A stretch of DNA of 35,866 nucleotides from Planctomycetota bacterium (GTDB lineage: Bacteria > Planctomycetota > J058 > JAJDCP01). Under the pieces are notes generated by a model that was given only the letters and a program-made list of their open reading frames with translations, was not told where the DNA came from and ran no database searches. The stretch is taken from the NCBI GenBank assembly GCA_029260765.1, contig JAJDCP010000156.1, forward strand, positions 1 through 35,866, written 5' to 3'. The first letter of the stretch is position 1, and each line of letters begins with the position of its first letter. The position numbers and the translations under genes are program-made. Shown in pieces: positions 23,262 through 31,458 of the stretch.

Positions 23262-24344
23262 GTGCCCGCAGTCGACATCGTCGGACTGGGTCTGAGCCCC
23301 CCCGAGCCGGATCTGTCCGAGCTCACTCTGCCCGCCGGGCTGCCTGGGCAGACGCAAGCCGCCTTCCTGTGCAGGGGAGACATCGGCCGTACAAGCATCC
23401 CCGCCCGGCGCATCCGTCGTCTGGGCAGGCTGCAACGCATGGGCCTGGCGGCGGCCCTGGCGGCCGCCGAGGGGCGGTCCGCAGGCGCGTCTTCCCAGGC
23501 GGCAGTATGCGTAGGGACGGGTATGGGGGCGACCTGGGAAGTGGTCGAGTTCCTCGAGAACATGGTGCAAGAGCGCGAGAAGCATCCTCGGCCCGCCCGT
23601 TTCATCAATTCGGTGCACAATTCACTCGCTTCGCAGATCGCGATCTTCCTGGGCATGCAAGGCGAGAACCACACCTTCACCCACAATGCGCAGTCTTTCG
23701 AGCTGGCACTGGGCCACGCCGCCTACCTGCTCGCAGCCGGCCGCGCGGACGAGGTCCTGTGTTGCGGGGCCGATGCGCTGGTTTCCTATGTGGCGGCGGC
23801 CGGCCAGAGATTTGGCTGGTGGCGGGCCCGGGCGCGCCCGCTGCAGCCCTTGGAAGAGGCGCCGGGAGAGCTCTGTCTACCCGGCGAAGGAGCCGCAGCC
23901 CTGCGGCTGCGGGCGCCGTCCGACGCACCCCGGCGGGCGCGGGTTGAGCTGCTGCTCGAGGGGACTCTAGGGGGCCGTTTCAAGGATTGCCCGGCCGGCG
24001 CGCGCCAGGCCCTGGCCGGCGCGGGGGTTCAGCTGGGGAAGGGCGACCTGCTGCTGCTGGGGGCCAGTGGCGACGCAGCTCTGGATGAGCGTTACCTGCG
24101 GGTAGCGCGTGAGCTCGAACGCGCCAGTGAGGGTCCGCTGGGCCGGGCGGTCTATAAGCAAGCCTGTGGGGAGTTCTGCAGCGCCGCCAGCCTCGGCCTG
24201 GCTTGGGCGATCCAGGCCGTGGAAGCGGGGCAGCCCGGGCCCGAGCTGCGCTGCCTGCGACCCGTCGAGGGGCGCCTGCGGCGGGTCGTGCTCTACCACC
24301 TCTCACGGACGCGCTTTGTCAGTCTGATGTTGGTGCAGCCATGA
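23262..24344 (+). CDS. Beta-ketoacyl-synthase-like protein lacking the catalytic Cys
   Basis: 360 residues from a GTG at 23262 preceded by GGAGAG; a longer upstream frame overlaps the proline dehydrogenase gene and is rejected. The thiolase-like fold shows in AVCVGTGMGATWEVVEFLENM, FINSVHNSLASQIAIFLGMQG, and VLCCGADALVSYV. Where condensing enzymes have the nucleophile Cys, this protein has THNAQSFELAL, a pattern I associate with chain-length-factor-like partners in flexirubin/aryl-polyene type clusters. It therefore probably pairs with an active ketosynthase elsewhere. Its stop overlaps the start of the next gene (ATGA), so the two are coupled. Confidence 0.75.
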   Translation: MPAVDIVGLGLSPPEPDLSELTLPAGLPGQTQAAFLCRGDIGRTSIPARRIRRLGRLQRMGLAAALAAAEGRSAGASSQAAVCVGTGMGATWEVVEFLENMVQEREKHPRPARFINSVHNSLASQIAIFLGMQGENHTFTHNAQSFELALGHAAYLLAAGRADEVLCCGADALVSYVAAAGQRFGWWRARARPLQPLEEAPGELCLPGEGAAALRLRAPSDAPRRARVELLLEGTLGGRFKDCPAGARQALAGAGVQLGKGDLLLLGASGDAALDERYLRVARELERASEGPLGRAVYKQACGEFCSAASLGLAWAIQAVEAGQPGPELRCLRPVEGRLRRVVLYHLSRTRFVSLMLVQP

Positions 24345-27300
24345 GCCGCTTCGGCGGGCTCAACCTGTTCAGCCTTGCAGCGGCAGCGCTGGTAGGGCTG
24401 TTCGTCGCCCAGCCCTGGTGCACGGCGTTGTTGGTCGGCGTGTTGTTGCTGTATCTACTGGTCCTGGGGCTGGGTGTGACTGTCCCGCGGCTGCAGCTGT
24501 TCGGACCGGTGCTCTGCCGGGCGCATCGGGCGGGAAAAAGGGTCTTTCTCAGCTTCGATGATGGTCCCGATCCCGATGTGACGCCTCGGGTCCTCGAGGT
24601 GCTTGCTGAGCTCGAGGTTCCAGCGACCTTCTTCTGTGTGGGAAACAAGCTGCAGGCCCATCCTGAGCTTGCGCGGAACATCGTTGCGGCGGGCCACGCG
24701 CCGGGGAACCACAGCCAGCGCCATGCCTGGTGGGGGAACTTCCGGCTGCGCAGCTTCTGGAGGCGTGAAATCCTCAGCGCCCAACGCTCCTGGCACCAGG
24801 CCTGTGGCCAGGTTCCGCGCGTCTTCCGCAGCCCGATGGGTCTGAGCCAGCCGCATCTGGCCGGGGCTCTGCGTGACACGGGGCTGGTCCACGTCGGCTG
24901 GGATTGTGGCGGACGAGACAGGGGCAAGACTCCCGAGCAGGTGATCGCCCGGATCGTCGCGCAGGCGCAGCCTGGAAGTGTGATCCTGCTGCATGATGGG
25001 ATGCAGGATCCAGCCGCGGCGGCGCACATCCTGCGCGGGGTGGTCGAGGGGCTGCGCGCGCGGGGCCTGTCGTTTGGAGCGCTGGGTGAGCTGCTCGCTG
25101 AGCACAACCGGGCCCGTGAAGGCGCGGCGCGCGCGGCAGCTGCCTCTGCCCTGGCCCTGCTTTTGTACGGGCTGACGGGCTTGCCCTGGCTGCTGCTCTG
25201 GCCACTTGCGCGCCTGTGCCGGTGTACCTATGCATGGGGGGACCTGTGGCGGCGAGCCTGGGCGCGTCAGTGGCTGCGGCTGTTTCCGAGCGGTCGGTGG
25301 CGTGAGCAACGTCCGCGTCAGCTTCCGGCTCCGTGTCTGTTGCTGGCCGCGCATACCAGCCTGCCTGCGCAGCTGCTGAGCCTGGCGCGGCTGCCCCGGG
25401 CGCGTTGGTGGGGCCCCCGGGCACGCGGCGTGCCCGGCGCGGGCTGCCTGCCCGACCTGGAAGCCGTGCGCGCAGCGTTGGCTCGCGGCCGACGGGTGCT
25501 GGTCTGGCCTGATGCCAAGGGTCGACTCCCTGAAGGGCTCGAGGCGTTGTTGGCAGAGGGCACGCCCGGTTGGGGAGTGCGGCTGACGGGCACGCGCCCC
25601 AGCGAAAAGGGGCTGGCACGCCCCGACTGGCAGCTGCAGTTGATGCCTCTCACGGACTTGCAGTCGTTGGACGGGCGCGATTCCGGCCACGAGCCTCCGC
25701 CGGCGGCGGGCAGCATCGTGCGCAGCCGGCACCTCGGTCGACCGTTGCGCTGGGCGGCTTTTGCAGCCCTCGCCCTGCTGAGCCTGGGTCTGGGATTGCA
25801 CATCTACGCCCAGCGGTTCTGTCTGGCTCGACCTCCGAAGTATTCTGGCGACCGCAGCCTGGCAAAACACGAGCCGCATTTGGATGGACACGTGCAGACG
25901 CTGGGCCGCCATTGGCGCCGTGAGCGGCGCGGCGTGCATGAGCTGGGTCTGGTGGGCAGCCCCTGGGAGCGGGGCTATGCCAACGCGCGGCTGTGCCGGG
26001 ATCTGCTGCAAAAGCAGGAAGAGGTGTTGCTCGAGCTCGCAGAGCGCTTCGTGCCGAATCCGGTGGCCATGTGGTTGCTGGTGACGGCGCTGACCATCAA
26101 CAACCAGAGCCTGCCCGATTTCCTCAGCGCGGCAGAACGGCTCGAGGTTTTGGGCCTGGTCGATGGCAGCGTAGACCATCACCCCGAGCTGGGACCGTTG
26201 TACCATCGGGTCCTGAACTACCACGCCGCGCACGACATCAGCCATCTATTGATCGACAATCCTTTGATCGCGCAGCGTGAGCTGATCGGCTGCTCGGCAT
26301 TCGCGGCTTGGGGAGAGGCTACCGAAGCAGGGCGTCTGCTGGTCGGGCGGAATTTCGACTTCGAAGGCGGTGAGGTCTTCGACAGCGACAAGGTGATTCT
26401 CTATGTCTGGCCCGAGGGCGGGGTGCCCTATGTGCACGTAGCCTGGGCGGGCATGGCTGGAGCCGTCACCGGTCTCAATCAGGCGGGCATCGCGGTCAGC
26501 ATCAATGCCGGCCGTACGGCCGACCTGCGCCGCGTGGGCACGCCGACCACGATGGTCGTGCGGCGGGTGCTCGAGAGCGCTCATAGCATCGCTGAGGCGG
26601 TCGCGATCATCGAGTCTGCCGAGATTTTCGTCAGCGACAGCTTCCTGATCGCCTCGCGCGACGAAGGGCGAGCTGTGGTGGTGGAGAAATCTCCGGCCCG
26701 CCAGGCGGTGCGCGAGGCTGTGGGGCCGCGCATCCTGCAGACCAACCACTACCTGAGCCCGGCCTTTGCTGACGATCCTGTCAATCAAGCGCAGCTCGAG
26801 GGCGCGACCACGGGTTTCCGCTACCGCCGGCTCGAGAGCCTGCTCGCCGCTTCCGACCCGCTGGTTCCTGCCCGTTGCCTGGCGATCCTGCGCGACACGA
26901 GCGTGGAGGGGGCGCGGGAGGGGCCGGGCCTGGGCAACCGCAACAGCCTGAACGCGTTGATCGCCTGCCACAGTGTGGTGATGGACCTCGACGCGGGCCG
27001 CATGTGGGTCTCCAGCGGTCCCCAGACCGTCGGCTCCTACCTGGCCGTCGACGTCTATGCCAGCCTCGAGAGAGGGCCCGAAAGAGCGCTGCAGCGCGCG
27101 CCGGTGCTCGACGACGACCTGCCGGCCGACCTGTCGGTGTTGCCCCGTTATCCGGCCTATCTGGCCTGGAAACAGACGCTACAGGCCGGTCATCGTGCCC
27201 TGCAGGCCGCTGACATCGAGGGCGCCCGAACGAATTTCGTGAAACTGGAACGGCTGAATCCCGGCGCCTTCCAGAATGCGTTGATGACGGCACGCTTGGC

Positions 27301-27445
27301 GGAGGCCGACGGCTTGTGGCTCAAGGCGCGGGTATTCTACCAGCACGCGCTGAACCGGCTTCCGCCCTTCGCCAGCCTGCGGGCCGAGATCAACGCCGAT
27401 CGGCTGCGCTGTCGGGCGGTGTTGAAGGCGCAGAACGCGGAGTAG
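24341..27445 (+). CDS. Polysaccharide deacetylase / acyltransferase-like / C45 acyltransferase fusion
   Basis: 1034 residues. Two N-terminal membrane helices (about 10-48) precede a NodB-type deacetylase domain (66-255): SFDDGPDPD at 71-79, metal ligands His124 and His128 in GNHSQRH, and LLHDG at 217. After a further hydrophobic segment (265-292), residues about 325-445 look like a decayed phospholipid acyltransferase; AAHTSLP lacks the Asp of HX4D. Another helix (about 470-490) leads to a C45-type Ntn-hydrolase/acyltransferase domain. There Cys651 in ELIGCSAFAAWGEA would become the N-terminal nucleophile after self-cleavage, followed by GRNFDFEGGEVF. The end is helical and TPR-like. It is coupled to the ketosynthase-like gene. 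An outer-layer lipid or pigment ester role is inferred. Confidence 0.8.
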   Translation: MSRFGGLNLFSLAAAALVGLFVAQPWCTALLVGVLLLYLLVLGLGVTVPRLQLFGPVLCRAHRAGKRVFLSFDDGPDPDVTPRVLEVLAELEVPATFFCVGNKLQAHPELARNIVAAGHAPGNHSQRHAWWGNFRLRSFWRREILSAQRSWHQACGQVPRVFRSPMGLSQPHLAGALRDTGLVHVGWDCGGRDRGKTPEQVIARIVAQAQPGSVILLHDGMQDPAAAAHILRGVVEGLRARGLSFGALGELLAEHNRAREGAARAAAASALALLLYGLTGLPWLLLWPLARLCRCTYAWGDLWRRAWARQWLRLFPSGRWREQRPRQLPAPCLLLAAHTSLPAQLLSLARLPRARWWGPRARGVPGAGCLPDLEAVRAALARGRRVLVWPDAKGRLPEGLEALLAEGTPGWGVRLTGTRPSEKGLARPDWQLQLMPLTDLQSLDGRDSGHEPPPAAGSIVRSRHLGRPLRWAAFAALALLSLGLGLHIYAQRFCLARPPKYSGDRSLAKHEPHLDGHVQTLGRHWRRERRGVHELGLVGSPWERGYANARLCRDLLQKQEEVLLELAERFVPNPVAMWLLVTALTINNQSLPDFLSAAERLEVLGLVDGSVDHHPELGPLYHRVLNYHAAHDISHLLIDNPLIAQRELIGCSAFAAWGEATEAGRLLVGRNFDFEGGEVFDSDKVILYVWPEGGVPYVHVAWAGMAGAVTGLNQAGIAVSINAGRTADLRRVGTPTTMVVRRVLESAHSIAEAVAIIESAEIFVSDSFLIASRDEGRAVVVEKSPARQAVREAVGPRILQTNHYLSPAFADDPVNQAQLEGATTGFRYRRLESLLAASDPLVPARCLAILRDTSVEGAREGPGLGNRNSLNALIACHSVVMDLDAGRMWVSSGPQTVGSYLAVDVYASLERGPERALQRAPVLDDDLPADLSVLPRYPAYLAWKQTLQAGHRALQAADIEGARTNFVKLERLNPGAFQNALMTARLAEADGLWLKARVFYQHALNRLPPFASLRAEINADRLRCRAVLKAQNAE

Positions 27446-27457
27446 CAGTCTGCGGCC

Positions 27458-27979
27458 TCAGTGGTCCTGGACGGTGGAGACCTTCTTGCGGGCCCAGCTC
27501 AGGCAATCGTTGGAGAAGCCCGGCCAGCCTTCGCTCAAGCGGAACTCGAGGAACTGCTCGAACAAGGAGTCGATCAGCGCGAAGCCATCTTCCAGGTCGG
27601 TCAGGCGGGCAAGCACCAGATCATCCCCCGCTTCCACATCGGGATCGGGCAGCTTGGTGGCGCTGATGCTCAGACCATCGCCCTTGATCAGCGTCGACCA
27701 GCTGCGCTCGCCCTGTGCGAATTGGATACGCGCCTTGTTGAGCTTCTTGCCTGCGAGCAAGGCCATCCAGGCTTCCAGGCAGCGCGCCGGGTGGCCTTTG
27801 CGCAGGGCTGCTTCCTGGGCATCTTCTTCGTCGCTGACGAAGGCCAGATAGTCGTCGAGCACCACGCCGATCGGTCCGTCATCATGAGGAAAGGTCCCGC
27901 TGCCGTGCTCGGTCTGATACCACAGCCAGGTCAGGAATTCGCGGCCCAGAAAGGCCTTCTCGCCGCCGAGATAGTCCAT
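27458..27979 (-). CDS. RdgC-like protein, second half
   Basis: 173 residues beginning MDYLGGEKAFLGREFLTWLWY. It contains a helical and beta segment (CLEAWMALLAGKKLNKARI) and ends in a helical stretch (FEQFLEFRLSEGWPGF). The pattern EFLTWLW...EA..AL..GK.. is like the C-terminal part of RdgC-type nucleoid proteins as I recall them. GAGG precedes the ATG. It lies 10 bases after the stop of the RdgC-like N-terminal gene, so the two appear to form one function split over two genes. It converges with the deacetylase fusion gene. Confidence 0.6.
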   Translation of the reverse strand: MDYLGGEKAFLGREFLTWLWYQTEHGSGTFPHDDGPIGVVLDDYLAFVSDEEDAQEAALRKGHPARCLEAWMALLAGKKLNKARIQFAQGERSWSTLIKGDGLSISATKLPDPDVEAGDDLVLARLTDLEDGFALIDSLFEQFLEFRLSEGWPGFSNDCLSWARKKVSTVQDH

Positions 27980-27989
27980 GTTTCCGTCC

Positions 27990-28607
27990 TCACCCGCTCA
28001 GAGAAAAATCGGTGGGCTCGCAGGCGATCAGCTTTGCAAGCGCGTCTTCACTGGTCAGCAACGTGCAGCCCAGCGTGTACGGGTTGAGCGGCTCGAGCTC
28101 ACGCTCGAAAGTCCGCTCGAACAGAGCGATGAACAGCTCGATCACGCCCTTGCTGAAAGAGCCCACGCCGATGGTGCGGGTCTGGATGTTCCAGTACCAG
28201 TCCACCATCGTGTAGTGGATGTTGGCCTCTGAGAGCAACTGCGCCTTGATCTGTTCACGGATCTCGCGGCGCTTCTTGGGCGGGACGCGCTCGACGTCCG
28301 CTTCTTGCCGCCAGGCGGCCTCTTCACGCTGGCACAGCGCGCGGTACAGAGGCCCCTGGATGCGTTTCTTGTCGATACGCAGGCCCAGGGTCAGATAGGG
28401 CTGGTGCAGGATGTTCTCCAACCCGAAGTCGTTGTCGAAGAAGTGCTGCGGCCCGGTCCAACCGGCGCGTCCCCCCTCTTCAACGGTGGCGATGGTGTTC
28501 TCGACGGAGTAGCGCTCCAGCTCGGCGACGAACTTTGGGTCGCGCAGGTCGGGCTTTTCGCCCAGCGATCGGAAACGACAGATAGACAGTGAGCTCTTGT
28601 TCAGCAA
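27990..28607 (-). CDS. RdgC-like protein, first half
   Basis: 205 residues from a TTG at 28607 with GGGAG upstream; no good ATG is available. The start (SSLSICRFRSLGE), GGRAGWTGPQHFFDNDF, LTLGLRIDKKRIQGPLYRALCQ, KKRREIREQIKAQLL and a late FSKGVIELFIALFERTFERELEP follow the order of the N-terminal and central parts of RdgC, a ring-shaped DNA-binding protein that limits RecA loading in other bacteria. Typical RdgC is about 300 residues in one chain; here it ends early and the following gene supplies the rest. The assignment is by motif order, not by alignment. Confidence 0.6.
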   Translation of the reverse strand: MLNKSSLSICRFRSLGEKPDLRDPKFVAELERYSVENTIATVEEGGRAGWTGPQHFFDNDFGLENILHQPYLTLGLRIDKKRIQGPLYRALCQREEAAWRQEADVERVPPKKRREIREQIKAQLLSEANIHYTMVDWYWNIQTRTIGVGSFSKGVIELFIALFERTFERELEPLNPYTLGCTLLTSEDALAKLIACEPTDFSLSG

Positions 28608-28693
28608 AAATCAGCTCCCAAGGATCGTCCAGCAAGCTGTTGGAGCGGCCCCGAAGGCAAAGGGCCCGAGTATATTGTCGCGTCCACAGGGGG

Positions 28694-29533
28694 TCAAGCC
28701 GGGGGAGGCCCCGGAAACGTGCGTCCGGCGCGCTCGTAGACAGCCCGCACGATGCTGTGATGGCTGCCGAATTCGAGCCCGTGGCGGTGCAACAGCCCGT
28801 CGTCACTCAGCACTTCGCAGGCCGGGCCGTCCGCGGCGATGCGTCCGGCGTCGATCACCACGACCCGCCCGCAGAGCACCGCGGCGTCGTAGAGGTCCTG
28901 GGTGGCAAAAAGCAGCGCCTTGGGCAGCTCAGCGAGGGTCGCGAGCAGGTGCTGGCGGGCATGTGGATCGAGGGCGGCAGTTGGTTCGTCGAGCAGCAAG
29001 ACCTCTGGCTCCATCGCCAACACGCTCGCCAGGGCGACGCGCTGTCGCTGGCCGCGGCTGAGGCGGTGGGCAGGCCGGGCGAGCCAGGTCTGGTCGATGT
29101 GATGGAACCCGACCGCCGCCAGGCTGCGGTGGACCAGCTCGGGCAGAGCCTCCTCAGCCACACCGTAGTTGCGCGGCCCGAAGGCGACGTCATCGAAGAT
29201 ACTGGTGCAAAACAGCTGATCGTCCGGATCCTGGAACAAGATCCCCACCCGAGGACCTTGGGCGGCCGCGACTCCGTTCGGTGCCTGTCCCTCGAACCGC
29301 ACCTCGCCTTTGGCAGGGCGGAGCAGGCCGGCAAGGACCAGCAGCAACGTCGATTTGCCGGCGCCGTTGGGTCCGACCAGAGCGATGCGCTCGGCGCGCC
29401 GCACCTGCAAAGCGACGCCTGCCAGGGCTTCGGTTCCATCGGGAAAGCTGTACGCCAGAGCCTCGGCCGCGAGCTCAACGGGTGCCTCGGGATCGACGGG
29501 ATCCGGCAGTTGCCAGCCATGCTCCCAGGTCAC
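28694..29533 (-). CDS. ECF/CbiO-type ABC transporter ATP-binding protein
   Basis: 279 residues. Walker A GPNGAGKST is at 54-62, Q-loop QDPDDQLFCTSIFDDVAFGPRN at 101, signature LSRGQRQRVALAS at 158 and Walker B LLLDEPTAALDP at 179. The Q-loop sequence is typical of cobalt/ECF energy-coupling ATPases. The switch histidine after Walker B is replaced: FATQDL at 209-214 instead of the usual THD, so hydrolysis may be altered. No T-component or S-component gene is adjacent. It overlaps the UbiB-like gene by 4 bases (ATGA). Confidence 0.88.
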   Translation of the reverse strand: MTWEHGWQLPDPVDPEAPVELAAEALAYSFPDGTEALAGVALQVRRAERIALVGPNGAGKSTLLLVLAGLLRPAKGEVRFEGQAPNGVAAAQGPRVGILFQDPDDQLFCTSIFDDVAFGPRNYGVAEEALPELVHRSLAAVGFHHIDQTWLARPAHRLSRGQRQRVALASVLAMEPEVLLLDEPTAALDPHARQHLLATLAELPKALLFATQDLYDAAVLCGRVVVIDAGRIAADGPACEVLSDDGLLHRHGLEFGSHHSIVRAVYERAGRTFPGPPPA

Positions 29534-31353
29534 GCGGCAGCCTGCTTGTCTGCAGCAGCCACGACGTCCGCTGCGTCGAGCTGTTTGTTGGCTTCAGGCG
29601 TCTCGGGCTTGGGCGCAGAGCGTCCCCGGGTGGCGAAGCGCCGCACCTTGCCGATCAGCCGGAACAACGGCGCCAGCCGCAGCTTACCGAGGCGCCACGA
29701 CCAGAAGTGTGAGCCCAGCCCGATCCAGAACAGGCTACTGGCCGCGAGCAGGCTGAGCACCGCCAGGATGGGAACCTTTTTGTAGACCAGCGGATCATTG
29801 CCGAACAACACGGCGCTGGAGACGAAGAGCGCCGCACTGGTCAGCGCCAGGGAGAGCCGGGTCGATGCCCTGTTGAGGTCGCGGCCCAGGTCGTCGAGCC
29901 CCTGGTTGCCCATCTCCAGACGCAACGAGCCCCCTTCGAGATCCATCAAGATCTGGCTCATCTGCCCAGGGATCTCCTGCAGAAAACCGGACATCGCCAG
30001 TGTGCTGGCCGTCAGGTTCTCGACCAGCTTCTGTGGGTTGTAGCGGTCCTTGATCAGCCGCGCAGCATAGGGTTGTGCTGTCTTGAGGATGTCGAGCTCG
30101 GGCTCGAGCTTGCGGATGATGCCTTCCAGGGTGCCGGTGGCTTTACCCAGAATGGCGTACTCATGCGCAACCTTGATGCGGAACTGGGTGCCCGCGTTGA
30201 GCATGTCCTGCAGCAAAGCCGCGGAGTCGATGTCTTCGAGACTCTGCTCGATGTAGCGCGCTCGGATCTCGCTGATGGTGCGCTTGAACTGTGCCATCGG
30301 GATTCGTTGGGTCGGCGTCCCCATGCGCATCACGATCCGGGCGATGCTGTCGAGGTCTCCGTTGAGCACGCTGAGGCACAGCACCACGATGTCGTCGACT
30401 TGCGACTTGGACAGGCGTCCGACCAGGCCAAAGTCGAGAAACGCCAGCTTGTCGTCAGGAGTGACCAGGATGTTGCCCGGATGCGGGTCGCCGTGGTAGT
30501 AGCCGTGCTCGAAGATCATCAGATAGATCGCCTCGAGCAGCGTATCCATCACCTTCGGTGCGACGTCACTGTCCGGCTCGACCAGTGCCAGGCTGTAACC
30601 CTCAATGCGCTCCTGGGTCATCACGGTCGGACTGCTGAACTCTTCGTAGAGCTTGGGGACGATGATGTTCTCGACGCCCTCGAAGTTCTTGCGGAAGGTC
30701 TTCAGGTGTGTGGCTTCGGCGAGGAAGTTGAGCTCGAGACTGAGGGCCCTGTCGAAGATCTCGACGATCTCACGCGGCGAATAGAGCTCGACCTCCTGGA
30801 CCGTGGCCTGCAGAAGGCGCGCCAGCACGTGCAGGATGTCGAGGTCGGCACGGATCACTCCTTCGATGCCCGGACGCTGCACCTTGATCACGACGTCTTC
30901 ACCGCTGTGCAGACGGGCTCTGTGCACCTGGGCGATGCTGGCGGTGGCCAGGGGCTGCTCGTCCAACCATGCGTACAGCTCGTCGACCGGCTTCCCCAGG
31001 CCGCTCTCGATGGCCACCAGCACCTTCTCGTAGCTGATCGTGGGCGCGTTGTCTTGCAGCTTGGAGAGCTCACGGATGATGTGTGGGGGCAACAGGTCCA
31101 TGCGGGTCGACAGGACCTGGCCCAGCTTGATGAACGTCGGCCCCAACTCTTCGAGCATCAGCCGAAAACGTCGCGCGATGCCTGCGGGGTCTTCTTCAGT
31201 GGCTTCGAGGCTCTCGACCTTCAAGCCCAAGGTGTCTGCGACACCGCCGAGGTACTGGGCAAAGCCGTGACGGCTGAGGGTCTTGATGATGGTGGTCAGC
31301 CGGTCGATGTCGGTGACGAGGTTGCCCAGCAATGAAGTGGTCTGCTTTGCCAT
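29530..31353 (-). CDS. UbiB/ABC1 (AarF) family atypical kinase
   Basis: About 607 residues from the ATG at 31353; ATGs at 31368 and 31389 are possible. Family hallmarks are present: FIKLGQVLSTRMDLLP near residue 73 (the KxGQ motif), ATASIAQVHRARLHSG with VVIKVQRPG, HGYYHGDPHPGNILV (catalytic loop), and LAFLDFGLVGRL (metal-binding DFG). Two transmembrane helices close the protein (LALTSAALFVSSAVLFG and LAVLSLLAASSLFWIGLG). Relatives support ubiquinone or other isoprenoid-lipid metabolism as ATPases. It is coupled to the ABC ATPase gene by a 4-base overlap. Confidence 0.92.
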   Translation of the reverse strand: MAKQTTSLLGNLVTDIDRLTTIIKTLSRHGFAQYLGGVADTLGLKVESLEATEEDPAGIARRFRLMLEELGPTFIKLGQVLSTRMDLLPPHIIRELSKLQDNAPTISYEKVLVAIESGLGKPVDELYAWLDEQPLATASIAQVHRARLHSGEDVVIKVQRPGIEGVIRADLDILHVLARLLQATVQEVELYSPREIVEIFDRALSLELNFLAEATHLKTFRKNFEGVENIIVPKLYEEFSSPTVMTQERIEGYSLALVEPDSDVAPKVMDTLLEAIYLMIFEHGYYHGDPHPGNILVTPDDKLAFLDFGLVGRLSKSQVDDIVVLCLSVLNGDLDSIARIVMRMGTPTQRIPMAQFKRTISEIRARYIEQSLEDIDSAALLQDMLNAGTQFRIKVAHEYAILGKATGTLEGIIRKLEPELDILKTAQPYAARLIKDRYNPQKLVENLTASTLAMSGFLQEIPGQMSQILMDLEGGSLRLEMGNQGLDDLGRDLNRASTRLSLALTSAALFVSSAVLFGNDPLVYKKVPILAVLSLLAASSLFWIGLGSHFWSWRLGKLRLAPLFRLIGKVRRFATRGRSAPKPETPEANKQLDAADVVAAADKQAAA

Positions 31354-31458
31354 CGCCTTCCATACCATGCGAGCAGCGGGGACGCGCATTGTACAAAGCT
31401 GTGGCAAAGACGGGGGGCGGAAAATGGATGCGGCTTGTCGGGAGGGCACAAGAGTGGC

